NCBI GenBank assembly: GCA_023451375.1
Contig: JAEXZS010000055.1
Location: forward strand, 1 to 64,000
Source: Pseudomonadota bacterium
GTDB taxonomy: Bacteria > Pseudomonadota > Alphaproteobacteria > Caulobacterales > Caulobacteraceae
Direction: 5' to 3'
DNA: 64,000 nt
In this document: piece by piece, positions 7,421 to 16,827 of the stretch
How positions within the stretch are numbered: position 1 is the first letter of the stretch
How the letters are laid out: every line of letters starts with the position of its first letter
Notes under the pieces: model-generated
What the model was told of the DNA's origin: nothing
Database searches by the model: none
What the model saw: the letters and a program-made list of their open reading frames with translations, nothing else
Position numbers and translations under genes: made by a program

Positions 7421-9541
7421 TCAGGACACGGCGGGCGGCAGGGGCTGGGCGGCGACGGGCGGGACCGGCGCGATCACGGTCGGCTCGCCCGCCGTGGGCG
7501 CAGCCGGCGGCTGGGTGCGCATATAGTCGCGGACCAGGGCGTCCAGGCTGGGCTCGCGGTCCGGCTGAACCGCCAGCTGCTGGTCGCGCATATAGCCCCA
7601 GCGGTCGGCGGCGAGGCCTTGCGCCTGCTCCGGCGTGCCCACGATGGTCGGCCGCAGGAAGACCATCAGATTGGTGCGGCCGCGCTGGCGACTGGTCGAG
7701 CGGAACAGGGCGCCGACGCCGGGGATGTCGCCGAGGCCGGGCACCTTGTCGTTCCTCAGCCGGTCGTTCTGGTCCAGCAGGCCGCCCGCGACGGCGATGT
7801 CGCCGTCGTCCACCACCAGCGTCGTCTCCAGCTCGCGCTTGTCCAGCACCAGGTCCGAGGCCCCGTTGGTCAGCACGCCGTTGATGCTGGACACCTCCTG
7901 GCGGAGGGTCAGGGTGATGGAGCCGCCGGCGTTGATCTGGGGCTTCACCGTCAGGCGTACGCCGATGTCCTTGCGGTCGGTCGTGGTGAAGGGGTTGGAG
8001 TTGCCGTCCAGCAGGGTCTGTCCCGTGGTGATCGGCACCTCCTGGCCGACCAGGAAGGTGGCCTCCTCGTTGTCCAGCGTCATGATCGACGGCGTCTGGA
8101 GCAGGTTGGAGCCTTCGTCGGTCTTGGCCGCGTTGATGATGAAGCCGAACAGGCCGTCGCCGACCCTGCCCCCCGCCCCGCCGACGAAGCCGTTGGCGCC
8201 GAGCAGGGTGTTGAGGGCCAGGTTCTGCAACTGCTCGCGCAGCGGGTCGTCCGGGTCCAGCCGGCCGGCCGCCGCGCCGCCCGCGATCGGGACCAGCGGC
8301 GTGGCGCTGTCGGAATAGTTGGTCAGGCCGACGCCGTTCTCGCCGCCGTACAGCCATTGCACGCCAAGCTCTCGCACGGCGTTGTCGCTGAGCTCGACGA
8401 CGATGGCTTCGATCAGCACCTGCTGGCGTCGCACGTCGAGGCGGCGGATGACCTCCGACAGGGTGCGCTGCATGTCGGCCGGGCCGGAGATCACCAGCGC
8501 GTTGGCGCCGGGGAAGCGGGCGATGGTGGCGCGCTGGCCGGTGGCGGTGATGGTGGTGGAGCCGATCGGTCCCGTATCCTCGGCGCCGGTCGTGGTCAGG
8601 CCGGCGCGCAGCCCGCCGGACGCGGGAGCGTTGGTCGAGGCGCGGGCGGTCTGAAGGCGCGGGCCCTGGTCGCCGCCGTCGCCGCTGACCGGCTGGCCCA
8701 CGATCTGCTGCAGCACCGGAAGAAGCTGCTCGGCGTTGGCGTGTTCCAGAAAGATGACGTTGACGTCCTGGGCGGACCGCGAGCGGCCGTCCAGGTCGTG
8801 GATCAGGCCGCGCACCCGATCGAGCGCCTGGGGATCGCCGCGCAGAACCAGGGAGTTGGAGCTTTCGACCGGGGTGACGGACACCATCCCCTGCCCGCCC
8901 CCGCCCGGCGCGGCCAGCACCGACTGCAGCACGCCCGCGATCTCGCGCGCCGAGGCGTTCTCCAGCGTCACGACCTCATAGCTGGAGCGGTCCACGTCGA
9001 TGCGCGCGATCAGCGAGCGGACGCGCGCAAGGTTGTCGGCGAAGTCGGCGACGACCACGCTGTTGGCGCCGGGGTTGGCCAGAACCTGGCCCTGGGCGCC
9101 GACCAGCGGACGGATGGTCTCGGCGGCCGAAGCCGCGTCGATGTTGCGAAGCGGGAAGACCTCGGTGGAGAAGCGCTCCGCGCCGACGGTGGCGGGCCCT
9201 TGGGCTGCGCCCTGGGCCGGGCTGATGCGATAGGCGCCCGACTGGGTGGGGGTGACCACCAGACCGTTGGCGCGCAGGGTCGACAGGAAGACCTCGAACA
9301 GCTGGGCGCGGCTCAACGGCCGGTCGCTGGTGACCGTCACCGTGCCGGTGACGCCGGGGTCGACGATGAAGGTGCGGCCCGTCGTGCGCGCCACGTCCTG
9401 TATGAAGGCGCGGATGTCGGCGCCCTGGACGTTGAGGGTCTGGCCGGACTGGGCGATGGCCGGCGCGGCCGCCAGCGGTCCCTGCGCCGCCAGGATCGCC
9501 GTCAGCGCGCCGACCAGGGTGTTGCGGATGCGGGCGTTCAT
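7421..9541 (-). CDS. gspD: Type II secretion outer-membrane secretin GspD
   Basis: 706 residues. A Sec signal peptide (about 1-31, ending APAIAQ) is followed by the N0 domain (LNVQGADIRAFIQDVARTTG), N1-N3 repeats (VVTPTQSGAYRI, NANAEQLLPVLQQ-type motifs) and the secretin barrel with the signature VPGLGDIPGVGALFRSTS ... TNLMVFLRPTI near the end. It forms the outer-membrane gate of the secretion system. The ATG at 9541 overlaps the gspC TGA (9538-9540), so the start is well defined even though the frame is open for another 950 nt upstream. Confidence 0.96.
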   Translation of the reverse strand: MNARIRNTLVGALTAILAAQGPLAAAPAIAQSGQTLNVQGADIRAFIQDVARTTGRTFIVDPGVTGTVTVTSDRPLSRAQLFEVFLSTLRANGLVVTPTQSGAYRISPAQGAAQGPATVGAERFSTEVFPLRNIDAASAAETIRPLVGAQGQVLANPGANSVVVADFADNLARVRSLIARIDVDRSSYEVVTLENASAREIAGVLQSVLAAPGGGGQGMVSVTPVESSNSLVLRGDPQALDRVRGLIHDLDGRSRSAQDVNVIFLEHANAEQLLPVLQQIVGQPVSGDGGDQGPRLQTARASTNAPASGGLRAGLTTTGAEDTGPIGSTTITATGQRATIARFPGANALVISGPADMQRTLSEVIRRLDVRRQQVLIEAIVVELSDNAVRELGVQWLYGGENGVGLTNYSDSATPLVPIAGGAAAGRLDPDDPLREQLQNLALNTLLGANGFVGGAGGRVGDGLFGFIINAAKTDEGSNLLQTPSIMTLDNEEATFLVGQEVPITTGQTLLDGNSNPFTTTDRKDIGVRLTVKPQINAGGSITLTLRQEVSSINGVLTNGASDLVLDKRELETTLVVDDGDIAVAGGLLDQNDRLRNDKVPGLGDIPGVGALFRSTSRQRGRTNLMVFLRPTIVGTPEQAQGLAADRWGYMRDQQLAVQPDREPSLDALVRDYMRTQPPAAPTAGEPTVIAPVPPVAAQPLPPAVS

Positions 9542-10371
9542 GGACGCGTCCTTATGGTGGTGGTGCGCGTCTCGCCGTTGCGCTCGTACTGAAGCTCGGC
9601 GGACGGAGCGTCGGCCAGCTGGCCGCGCAGGGCGCCGATGGCTTGGGGACTGTTCAGCGCCGTCCCGTTGACCGACAGGATGACGTCTCCGGCCTGGAGA
9701 CCGGCGGCGCGCAGCTCCGAGGCGTTTCCGGCCGAGGAGACGGTGAAGCCGTTGACGCCCAGCCCCTGGATCCGAGGGCGCAGCGAGGCCTGCGCCATCA
9801 ACCGTTGGGGATCGACCACCGCGCCGGCGGAGGCTGCCGGCGACGGCGTGACCACCTGGTCGGTGGAGGGCGGCGGAGGCGGCGGCGCGGCGCCGGTCGG
9901 GGTCTCCGTGAAGGTCAGACGCGACAGGGACTGGCCGCGCCCCAGGGTGACGAAGTCGGGACCGACTTCGCGCAGGACCAAGCCGGGCTCGACTTCCTCG
10001 CCGACGCCGACGGACAGCTGGCGGCCGTCCGCCAGGCCGATGATGGCCGAGCCGCCCCCTTCGCCCCCGGCGCGGACGCCGAACAGCCGTAGCTGGCTGG
10101 CCTCGGCGCCCGAGGCGCCGGCCAGGCTGGAGGCCGCGCCGGTGCGGAAGAAGGCGTCGAAGCGGGTCAGCACGCCCATGTCGACGGGCTGGGCGGGCGC
10201 CGCTTCGGCCATCTGGACGGCCGGCGCGGGAGCGAGGAAAAGCCAGACCAGACGCCCGACCTGGATCAGCAGGATCAGACCCAGCGCCGCTTCGACGAGG
10301 CGGCGCCAGGGCGCTTGGCGCAGCGCCTCGCGGATCGTGTCCGGCCTCAGATTTCGCAGTGTCGCGATCAC
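9538..10371 (-). CDS. gspC: Type II secretion protein GspC (HR and PDZ domains)
   Basis: 277 residues starting at a GTG. One membrane segment (about 27-45) precedes a Pro/Ala linker and the homology region (FGVRAGGEGGGSAIIGLADGRQ ... VGEEVEPGLVLREV). A Pro-rich spacer follows, then a C-terminal PDZ domain (GLQAGDVILSVNG). GspC connects the inner platform to the secretin and contributes to substrate recruitment. It is the first gene of the gspCDEFGHIJKLM operon; the promoter should lie in 10372-10510. No prepilin peptidase gene (gspO) is in the window. Confidence 0.9.
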   Translation of the reverse strand: MIATLRNLRPDTIREALRQAPWRRLVEAALGLILLIQVGRLVWLFLAPAPAVQMAEAAPAQPVDMGVLTRFDAFFRTGAASSLAGASGAEASQLRLFGVRAGGEGGGSAIIGLADGRQLSVGVGEEVEPGLVLREVGPDFVTLGRGQSLSRLTFTETPTGAAPPPPPPSTDQVVTPSPAASAGAVVDPQRLMAQASLRPRIQGLGVNGFTVSSAGNASELRAAGLQAGDVILSVNGTALNSPQAIGALRGQLADAPSAELQYERNGETRTTTIRTRP

Positions 10372-10510
10372 AGCGCCTGTCCAAGCGGCCCCCCAGGGAC
10401 CGACAGCGCGGCATTAGACCAATCGTCCGTATGCGGGCCTCACGGCTGCATGACGAGCCGGAGAACTTGTCGTGACGGTTAGGACCGACACGGACCATTA
10501 TTCACGAAAA

Positions 10511-10540
10511 CGACCGGAAAGCCGCGAGGCCTTCCGGTCG
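10511..10540 (-). terminator. Intrinsic terminator of the TonB receptor gene
   Basis: Arms CGACCGGAA and TTCCGGTCG with inner GCC/GGC pairing enclose GCGA. Read on the minus strand the hairpin is followed directly by TTTT (10510-10507). It lies 23 nt after the receptor stop codon and separates that gene from the gsp operon. Confidence 0.85.
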
Positions 10541-10562
10541 CGATCGTCTTATTAAACGAAGA

Positions 10563-13202
10563 TCAGAAGCGGGCGGTCAGGCTGATCGAGCCGCTGGTCC
10601 CCAGGTCGTACTGGTTGACGCGGATCTTGTTGCCGAGCTCCTGGTATTCGTCGAAGTCCGTGCCCAGCAGGTTCCGCAGCTCCAGGGCGAAGCCCAGGTC
10701 GCGGTCCATGACGGTGAAATCCTTGCGGTACACGAAGTCGAGGAAGACGCCCGGCTCCTGAACGAAGTCCGGCTCTCGGCTGGCGCCGGTCCCCGCGCCG
10801 CGGGCGGTGATCCGCTCGCTGACGTAGTTGACGATGAAGGTCGCCTGCGAGCGGGCCGTGTCGTCTTCCCAACCCAGCTGCAGATTGGCGACATGTTCCG
10901 ACTGGCCCTGGAGACGGCTGCCGTCCTGGATGAAGAAGGCGGCGGGCTCCGGCGAACCGGCGCCGCCCAGGGTCAGGACGGTGTCGTCGTCGCCGACGCT
11001 GACCTCGGAGTCCGACCAGGTGTAGTTGGCCTGAACCAGCCAGCGCTTGTTCGAGACGAAGGCGTTCTGGTCCGGGAACTCGAAGTATTTCTTCACCTCG
11101 AACTCGGCGCCGAAGATGGTGGCTTCGGGCGCGTTCAGGAACGACTGCTGGCGCTGGTTGCCGACATCGACGATCACCGCTTCCACCGGTTTGTCCAGGT
11201 TCTTGTAGAAGACGCCTGCGGTCACGAACTGCTGGCGGGCGAAGTACCATTCGTACCGCGCGTCCAGGTTCAGTATCTCGGTGTCCACCAGGAAGGGGTT
11301 GCCGATGAAGATGCGGTCGCTTTCCGGGTCCGTATAGGCCTGGGGCGCCAGTTCGCGGAACTGCGGGCGGCCGATGGTCTTGGAGGCGCCGAGACGCAGC
11401 TGTTGATCTTCGGCGAAGTTCCAGGTGCCGGTGAAGGACGGCAGCCAGTACTGTTCGTCGATCTCGGTCGGCTCGTAGGGCGCGGCGCCGCCGAACAGGT
11501 CGCGCGGGGTGACGCTCTGTTGGCCGTCCTCGAAGCGGACGCCGACCGTGGTGCGCAGCAGCGGAAGCAGTTCCGCGTCGGCCATCACATAGGCGGCGTT
11601 GACCTGCAGCTCGGCGTCGTAGGCGCTGGCGCCGTTGATGCCGGCGATCTCTCGCAGCTGCAGGGTGTTCGGGTTGATGTTGTAGTCCGAGAACAGATAG
11701 TCGATGCGAGACTGGCGCTGATCCTCCGTCAGGGCGTTGACCGCCTCGAACTGGAGATCGTGACGTTCCGCGTTACGGGTGTTGTCGAACGAAGCCACGC
11801 CGGCGCTGAAGATCACCTCGCGGGCGTTCGACAGCGGCAGGGTGTACGCGACGTCCGCACCGCCCGAGAAGATCTCGTCGTCCAGCTCGCTGAACGAGAT
11901 CAGGTTGCCCTGGACGTTGTGGATGAAGTTCCCGTCAGCATCCACGCCGTACTGGAAGCGCGATTCATAGGGCGCGTCGCGCGAGGTCTTGGCGTAGGCC
12001 GCGCGCCAGTCGAACTCCAGGGCGCCGTCCATGAACTGGTGCTCGCCGGCCAGTTGGCTGGTGAACAGCTGGCGCACGAACCACTCGGTGTAGTCATTGC
12101 GGATGACGCCCCCGCCGGCGTCGAAATCGGGGCCGGCGGCCGAACGCGCTTCCTTGGTGGTGCTGCGGACGTAGAGATTGGTCCACTTCACCTCGTGGTC
12201 GTCTGTGGACAGCGACACGCCGCCGAGGAAGTTCAGGCGGATGTCGTTCTGGTTCGACTCCACGGCGTAGCTGGTGACCGGCACCAGTTCATCGCCCTGG
12301 AACTGGCCTTCTTCCTGGACACCCTGGCGCGCGCTCCAGCTATTGTCGTAGCCGGCCACGGCGATGACGCCCAGCGTGCCGATGCCGGTCTCGTTCGAGA
12401 AACCGCCGGCGAGCTCCAGTCCGCCGTCGATCGGGGTGGTCTCGCGCTGCAGCAGACGGAGCGGGGCGTTGACCAGCGACTGACCCATGGCCTGCAGCTC
12501 GTCCGCCGAGAAGTTGGCGCGGCTGATCTGCTGGCCGGTGTTGAACGCCAGGCGGATCAGGCCGGGAACCTCGCGCGTGTCGTCGTCAAACCCGGTGAAA
12601 TCGGTGCGCGAGCCGAAATAGACGAGGTTCTCCTTGCCCGTCGTCTCGGTGTTGCCGCCGATGGAGGCCTTCATCGAGAAGAACGGCTCGGCCGGGGCGT
12701 CGATGGTGTGCAGGTCAATGACGCCGCCGCCGAACTCGCCCGGGAAGTTGGCCGAGTAGGTCTTTTGGACGGTGACGCTGTCCAGCACGTTTGACGGGAA
12801 CAGGTCCAGCGGCACGACCCGCTGCAGCGGCTCGGGGCTGGGCAGCGGGGAGCCGTTCAGCAGGGCCGAGGAGTAGCGCTCGCCCAGGCCGCGCACATAG
12901 ATGAAGCGGCCCTCGACGATCGACAGGCCGGTGACGCGGGTCAGGGCGGCGGCGGCGGTGCTGTCGCCGGTGCGCTCCAGATCCTCGGCGGTCAGGAAGG
13001 CCGCGACCTCGGAGCTTTCGCGATTGGGCTCGGGGATGTAGCGGCCCAGTACGACGATCTCGTCGACCGTGGCGGGCTGAGCCTGCTCGGCCGGGGTCTG
13101 CTGGGTCGGCGCGGTTTCGGTTTGAGCGAAGGCCAGCCCCGGCGCGATCAGCGCGCTGCTGGCCAGCAGGACCCCGCTCAGGGTCATCGTCAGTTTCTTC
13201 AT
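10563..13202 (-). CDS. TonB-dependent outer-membrane receptor
   Basis: 879 residues. The signal peptide (1-26, ending GLAFA/QTE) is followed by a TonB box-like DEIVVLGRY at 48-56, a plug domain with VRGLGERYSSALLNG and GGGVIDLHT, and a 22-strand-type barrel ending in a C-terminal aromatic (SLTARF). The barrel shows receptor signatures such as LGASKTIGRPQFRELAPQAY. It resembles the large Caulobacterales receptor class that is often paired with a secreted lipoprotein. The lipoprotein gene lies immediately upstream on the same strand (88-nt gap), and TonB/ExbB/ExbD are encoded about 8 kb away. The ligand cannot be told from sequence. Confidence 0.92.
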   Translation of the reverse strand: MKKLTMTLSGVLLASSALIAPGLAFAQTETAPTQQTPAEQAQPATVDEIVVLGRYIPEPNRESSEVAAFLTAEDLERTGDSTAAAALTRVTGLSIVEGRFIYVRGLGERYSSALLNGSPLPSPEPLQRVVPLDLFPSNVLDSVTVQKTYSANFPGEFGGGVIDLHTIDAPAEPFFSMKASIGGNTETTGKENLVYFGSRTDFTGFDDDTREVPGLIRLAFNTGQQISRANFSADELQAMGQSLVNAPLRLLQRETTPIDGGLELAGGFSNETGIGTLGVIAVAGYDNSWSARQGVQEEGQFQGDELVPVTSYAVESNQNDIRLNFLGGVSLSTDDHEVKWTNLYVRSTTKEARSAAGPDFDAGGGVIRNDYTEWFVRQLFTSQLAGEHQFMDGALEFDWRAAYAKTSRDAPYESRFQYGVDADGNFIHNVQGNLISFSELDDEIFSGGADVAYTLPLSNAREVIFSAGVASFDNTRNAERHDLQFEAVNALTEDQRQSRIDYLFSDYNINPNTLQLREIAGINGASAYDAELQVNAAYVMADAELLPLLRTTVGVRFEDGQQSVTPRDLFGGAAPYEPTEIDEQYWLPSFTGTWNFAEDQQLRLGASKTIGRPQFRELAPQAYTDPESDRIFIGNPFLVDTEILNLDARYEWYFARQQFVTAGVFYKNLDKPVEAVIVDVGNQRQQSFLNAPEATIFGAEFEVKKYFEFPDQNAFVSNKRWLVQANYTWSDSEVSVGDDDTVLTLGGAGSPEPAAFFIQDGSRLQGQSEHVANLQLGWEDDTARSQATFIVNYVSERITARGAGTGASREPDFVQEPGVFLDFVYRKDFTVMDRDLGFALELRNLLGTDFDEYQELGNKIRVNQYDLGTSGSISLTARF

Positions 13203-13290
13203 TGTCTGAGCCTTGGTTCGAGAGAGATGGCAGGCGCCCGAAAGGGCGGCGGCGGCCCTCGGAGAGGACCGCCGCCTGCTTCAGCTCAGA

Positions 13291-14826
13291 TCAGCAGGTC
13301 GAACCGGAGGTCAGGCCGCAGGTCCAACCCTGCCACCAGGTGTCGGTGCTGTTGCGGACAGCGCCGATATAGGTGGTGGTGTCGAAGAAGGAGTAGACGG
13401 CCTTGGCGTCCACCGCCGGCACTGCGTTTTCGTTGGCGCCGTTGATGAAGGCCAGGTTCTGGTTGGCGATCGTCGTGCCCGAAGCCGGAGCGGTCATGGT
13501 CGAGGCGCCGTTCGCCGTCACGTTCGTATTGCGGGCGTTGGTGAAGACCGCGGTCGAACGGGCCGTGTTGGCCGGACGGTAGGAGATGCCGCAGGACATG
13601 TAGACCGAGCGGATCGCCGCCGCCGTGCCGCCGTCGAAGCTGGTCTGGGTATCGCCGTCGGCGATGTCGAAGCAGCCGGCGGCGGAGCCGGTCGTGCTGG
13701 TGGAGACGATGTTCAGCAGGGTCGGGTTCGTGCCGGTGTCGAAGTGCATCACCGTGTGGGCGTCGGTCGGCGAGTTGCGGCCGACCAGCGTCCAGTTGGC
13801 GATTTTCGGTTGCGACAGGTAGCGGGAGGCGTACGGCGTGGCGGTCGGGGCCGCCGAGAACTCGAAGGCCGCCGAACGGCTGGTCGAGTTCGGCGCACGC
13901 TGGGTGACGATGCCGAACTGGGCGCCGCCGCGCCAACCGGTGTCGGTGTCCAGGCCATCGTCGTCCGCGCCGTTGATGACGATGTACTTCAGGTTGGCGT
14001 TGCCGCCGAAGATCTCGATGCCGTCATCCGAGGAATTGTAGGACTGGATGTGGTCGATGACGGTGCCGGAGCCGACGCCGGCCAGGGTGAGGGCCTGAAG
14101 CTCGTTGCCGGTGGAGATTTCGAAGCCGGAGTATTTGATCTGCACATAGCGCAGGCGGCCCGAGTTGTCGGTCGGCGTGTTGCCGCCGTAGAAGGCGTTG
14201 GTGCCTTCCACCTGGCCGGTGCAGGTGACCGGGGCGGTCAGCTGGCAGTTGGCCTGCGGCGCACGGCCGGCGATGACGATGCCGCCCCACTGACCCTGCG
14301 AGGTTTCGGTGGTCGAGCCCTCGACGTTCTGGCGGCTGGTGAAGATGATGGGGTTGGTCGCGGTGCCTTCGGCGAAGATCTGCGAGCCACGGTTGACCAG
14401 GAGGTAGTCGCCGCCGCCCGAGGCGAACAGGCGTACGCCGGCCTCGATCGTCAGGATGCCTTGGGTTCCGCTCGGAGCGGCCGGATCGACGCCGGCGTCG
14501 GTTCCGACCGAGGTGCGGCCGCTGAAGGAGTAGATGGTGCCGGCGCGCAGCGGAACCGTCAGGTTGCCGTTGATCTGCTGCGGCAGTTGGCAGACGCGCA
14601 GGGTGTTGTTGGCGATGGTGCCGACATTGGCGAAGCCCGTCGGGCAGTCGGCCGCAGGCGTGCCCGGCGCGGGCGTGCCGCCGCCGCCGCCGCCGCCTCC
14701 GTTGCCGCCGCCGTTGCCGAAGTCGCCTTCGCCCGGCGAGGCCACTTCGGAAGAGCCGCAGGCGGCGAGCGCCAGGGCGCTGGCCGCGACCACGAGCAGG
14801 GATTTCATCTGTTGGCCGGTCATCAT
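13291..14826 (-). CDS. Large surface or secreted lipoprotein (ElpS-like), probable T2SS substrate
   Basis: 511 residues. The lipoprotein signal ends in LALAAC (lipobox at the Cys of ACGSS), followed by a Gly-rich linker with a run of nine Gly, then a domain rich in short beta turns (IEAGVRLFASGG, GIEIFGGNANLKYIVINGADDDG) that suggests a right-handed beta-helix. Several Cys, including WTCGLTSGSTC at the very end, could form disulfides, typical of periplasmically folded T2SS cargo. Caulobacter crescentus has an extracellular T2SS-exported lipoprotein (ElpS) near its T2SS genes; I recall that from the literature and infer the relation from gene order and composition. Start: ATGATG at 14826/14823 after GGTGGA. 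The receptor gene follows on the same strand. Confidence 0.75.
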   Translation of the reverse strand: MMTGQQMKSLLVVAASALALAACGSSEVASPGEGDFGNGGGNGGGGGGGGTPAPGTPAADCPTGFANVGTIANNTLRVCQLPQQINGNLTVPLRAGTIYSFSGRTSVGTDAGVDPAAPSGTQGILTIEAGVRLFASGGGDYLLVNRGSQIFAEGTATNPIIFTSRQNVEGSTTETSQGQWGGIVIAGRAPQANCQLTAPVTCTGQVEGTNAFYGGNTPTDNSGRLRYVQIKYSGFEISTGNELQALTLAGVGSGTVIDHIQSYNSSDDGIEIFGGNANLKYIVINGADDDGLDTDTGWRGGAQFGIVTQRAPNSTSRSAAFEFSAAPTATPYASRYLSQPKIANWTLVGRNSPTDAHTVMHFDTGTNPTLLNIVSTSTTGSAAGCFDIADGDTQTSFDGGTAAAIRSVYMSCGISYRPANTARSTAVFTNARNTNVTANGASTMTAPASGTTIANQNLAFINGANENAVPAVDAKAVYSFFDTTTYIGAVRNSTDTWWQGWTCGLTSGSTC

Positions 14827-15098
14827 CAGTCCACCGTGTCTGGTCAAAGAGCTACGACAGGGGACAGCCGGGCCCATGCCCGACCGTGACGAGACATCGC
14901 CCCCTCCTGCCCGCGAAGGAGGAATAGCGGCCGGCCCGAACGGCGATTGCGCGTCTTCGTGAAACTTAGCCGGAGCTTTCTTGGCGGTTTGCGCGCCATT
15001 TTGCGAAGGTCGATCCGAAGGCGGCGCAACTGTCACACAGGCAGGCCGAAATCTTGCCGCTGGCCCAACACGGGCGAAGATGCTACTTTGGGTTGAAC

Positions 15099-15272
15099 AT
15101 GACCCGCCAGACCGAGCCCAGACGTCATTCCCTGCCTGCGCGCGCCGTGGCGATCCTGGGTCCGATCCTGGGTCCGATCCTGGGCCCGATCCTGGGCCCG
15201 ATCCTGGGCATGGTCCTGTGGCTGGCCGTCGCCGCAGGAGCGTTTCTGCTGGCGCGGTGCGCGGTGGGCTAG
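15099..15272 (+). CDS. Small membrane protein containing LGPI repeats
   Basis: 57 codons starting ATG at 15099. A basic N-terminus (MTRQTEPRRHSLPARAVA) leads into four consecutive LGPI units and then a hydrophobic segment MVLWLAVAAGAFLLARCAVG. The repeat is encoded by a 12-bp tandem repeat. The gene is convergent with the lipoprotein gene on the other strand and overlaps its last 4 nt. The ribosome-binding site is weak, so expression is uncertain. No family recognised. Confidence 0.45.
   Translation: MTRQTEPRRHSLPARAVAILGPILGPILGPILGPILGMVLWLAVAAGAFLLARCAVG
15153..15212 (+). repeat. 12-bp tandem repeat, five units
   Basis: The unit ATCCTGGGTCCG occurs in five adjacent copies: two with GGGTCCG, two with GGGCCCG and a degenerate fifth with GGGCATG. 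It stays in frame with the small membrane protein (Ile-Leu-Gly-Pro), so copy-number changes would alter the length of the protein without breaking it. Confidence 0.9.
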
Positions 15273-15772
15273 TCGCCGCCCCAGAGCGTCAGCCTGACCG
15301 GGGTCCGAGCCTGACCGATGATCAGTCGGCCTTCGATCACGACGGTCTGGTCGCCTAGGTTTCGCCGCGCCGTCGCCAGGGCGCCCTGGTCCAGACGGCC
15401 CTCGAAGCGAACGGGCAGGTTCGCACCCGCCTGCCCCTGAAAACCCACCATCTGGTCCGTCACCCGATAGGAGTCGGGCCCCAGCCTGCGCGAACCCCCG
15501 GCCGAGGCGAAGGTGAGAACCAGCGGCGCCGAGCCGCCCGTTCCGTCTTCCCAGGCTTCGAAGGCCGACGCCTGGCCGATGAACAGGCTCTCCAGGGTCG
15601 TGTCGCCCAGGCGGACGGGTTCGACGGGGCGGTATTCGCCGGACACATCCGTCTCCAGCGCATGGCTGAAGGCCGCGGCCGCGGCCGGCCTGCCGTCTTC
15701 GGCGTTAGGCCGGCGCTCGCAGGACGCCAGGCACGCGCCGACAGCCAGCAGCGCCAGGAGAAGCCGCCTCAT
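15269..15772 (-). CDS. Hypothetical lipoprotein
   Basis: 167 residues beginning MRRLLLALLAVGACLASCERR, a lipoprotein signal with cleavage before the Cys of LASC. The rest looks like a compact beta-rich periplasmic domain with no motif I recognise. Its start ATG overlaps the stop of the upstream peptidase gene (15769-15772), so the two are probably translated together and may share a role in processing material at the envelope. Confidence 0.75.
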   Translation of the reverse strand: MRRLLLALLAVGACLASCERRPNAEDGRPAAAAAFSHALETDVSGEYRPVEPVRLGDTTLESLFIGQASAFEAWEDGTGGSAPLVLTFASAGGSRRLGPDSYRVTDQMVGFQGQAGANLPVRFEGRLDQGALATARRNLGDQTVVIEGRLIIGQARTPVRLTLWGGD

Positions 15773-16728
15773 CGATCCAGGGACCGGTCGAGGGCGCGGA
15801 ACGCGTCGATCGACAGCGCCGTCGCGCTGGCGAAGACCGAGGGCGTGATGCGCTCGAAGTCGTCGCTGGGGCGGTGATAGTCCGGGTGATAGTCGACGCC
15901 GAAGTAGAGGAAAGGCACGCCGGCCGCGTGGAAGGCGCCGTGATCCGACGCCTCGACCCAGTTGTCGGCGCCGACGTCCTGCGGCGTGTCCTTGCCGAAG
16001 GCCAGGGAAACGGCGCCGTTCGCCGGAACAGCCTCGAGGAGGGGGCGGAAGGCGGGGTGCTGGTAGGTTCCGGTGACCCACAGGCGTCCATCCGTCTCGG
16101 CGCGGGCGGTCATGTCGAAGTTGATATTCAGGCTGATGGCGGACAGCGGAACGGGCGGGGCCGAGACGAACTCACGCGCGCCCAGCAGGCCGCGCTCCTC
16201 GCCGTCCAGGGCCACGATCAGGACGCCGTGCTCGGGCGGCTGGGCCTTCAGCGCTTCGGCCAGGGCCAGCAGGGTGGCGACGCCCGAGGCGTTGTCGTCC
16301 GCGCCGTTATAGATCTGACCGTCCCGGACGCCGACATGGTCGTAGTGCGCGGTCACGACGATGTAGCGATCACCGACCCGCGTCCCCGGGATCATGCCGA
16401 CGATGTTCACCCCGTCGAAGGTCTTCGGGCCCTCGGGCGCGTGTCCCCGCGCCTGGAACGGCTGCAGGCGGCCGAAGGGCGCCGGGGCGACGCCGATCGC
16501 CTCCAGCCGGGAGATGATGTAGTCGCGCGCCCTTCGGCCGCCGGGCGAGCCGGTGTCGCGCCCCTGCATGTCATCCGCCGAGAGGATGCGGACATCCTCC
16601 AGAAGCTGAGCCGGAACGACCGGCGACGCCTCCGCCAGCGGGGCGGGGGTCGCCGTTGGGGGGACGCAGGCGGCGAGCGTGAGGGCGAGCGAGCCGAGCA
16701 GGACGGAGCGGACGGGCGGACGGAACAT
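15769..16728 (-). CDS. M28 family zinc aminopeptidase, lipoprotein
   Basis: 319 residues. A lipoprotein signal (LALTLAACVPP) precedes a complete M28 domain: TAHYDH with the first zinc His, NGADDNASG with the bridging Asp, DGEERG with the catalytic Glu-Glu pair, NFDM, and a late HPDYHRPSDD that supplies the last His. The family removes N-terminal residues from peptides, here probably in the periplasm. It is the first gene of a two-gene unit with the small lipoprotein. Confidence 0.9.
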   Translation of the reverse strand: MFRPPVRSVLLGSLALTLAACVPPTATPAPLAEASPVVPAQLLEDVRILSADDMQGRDTGSPGGRRARDYIISRLEAIGVAPAPFGRLQPFQARGHAPEGPKTFDGVNIVGMIPGTRVGDRYIVVTAHYDHVGVRDGQIYNGADDNASGVATLLALAEALKAQPPEHGVLIVALDGEERGLLGAREFVSAPPVPLSAISLNINFDMTARAETDGRLWVTGTYQHPAFRPLLEAVPANGAVSLAFGKDTPQDVGADNWVEASDHGAFHAAGVPFLYFGVDYHPDYHRPSDDFERITPSVFASATALSIDAFRALDRSLDR

Positions 16729-16827
16729 GCGGTCTCCAGGATTCCTCGAAGGCTAGCGTCGCCGGAGGGGGACGTCAGCATAACGATCTGTCATCCGCCA
16801 CCGGCGCGGCGGTGATATGGAGAAGGC

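Noticed and set aside
7028..9592. An open frame of 854 codons on the plus strand opposite gspD/gspE
   Set aside because: It is fully antisense to two well-conserved genes, has composition typical of GC-rich shadow frames and no recognisable domain.
15028..15040. PhoB box upstream of the lipoprotein gene (CTGTCAC)
   Set aside because: Only one half-site is present; no second half-site at the 11-bp period on either side.
15153..15212. CRISPR-like repeat array
   Set aside because: Units are only 12 bp, adjacent and without spacers, and stay in frame with a small protein.
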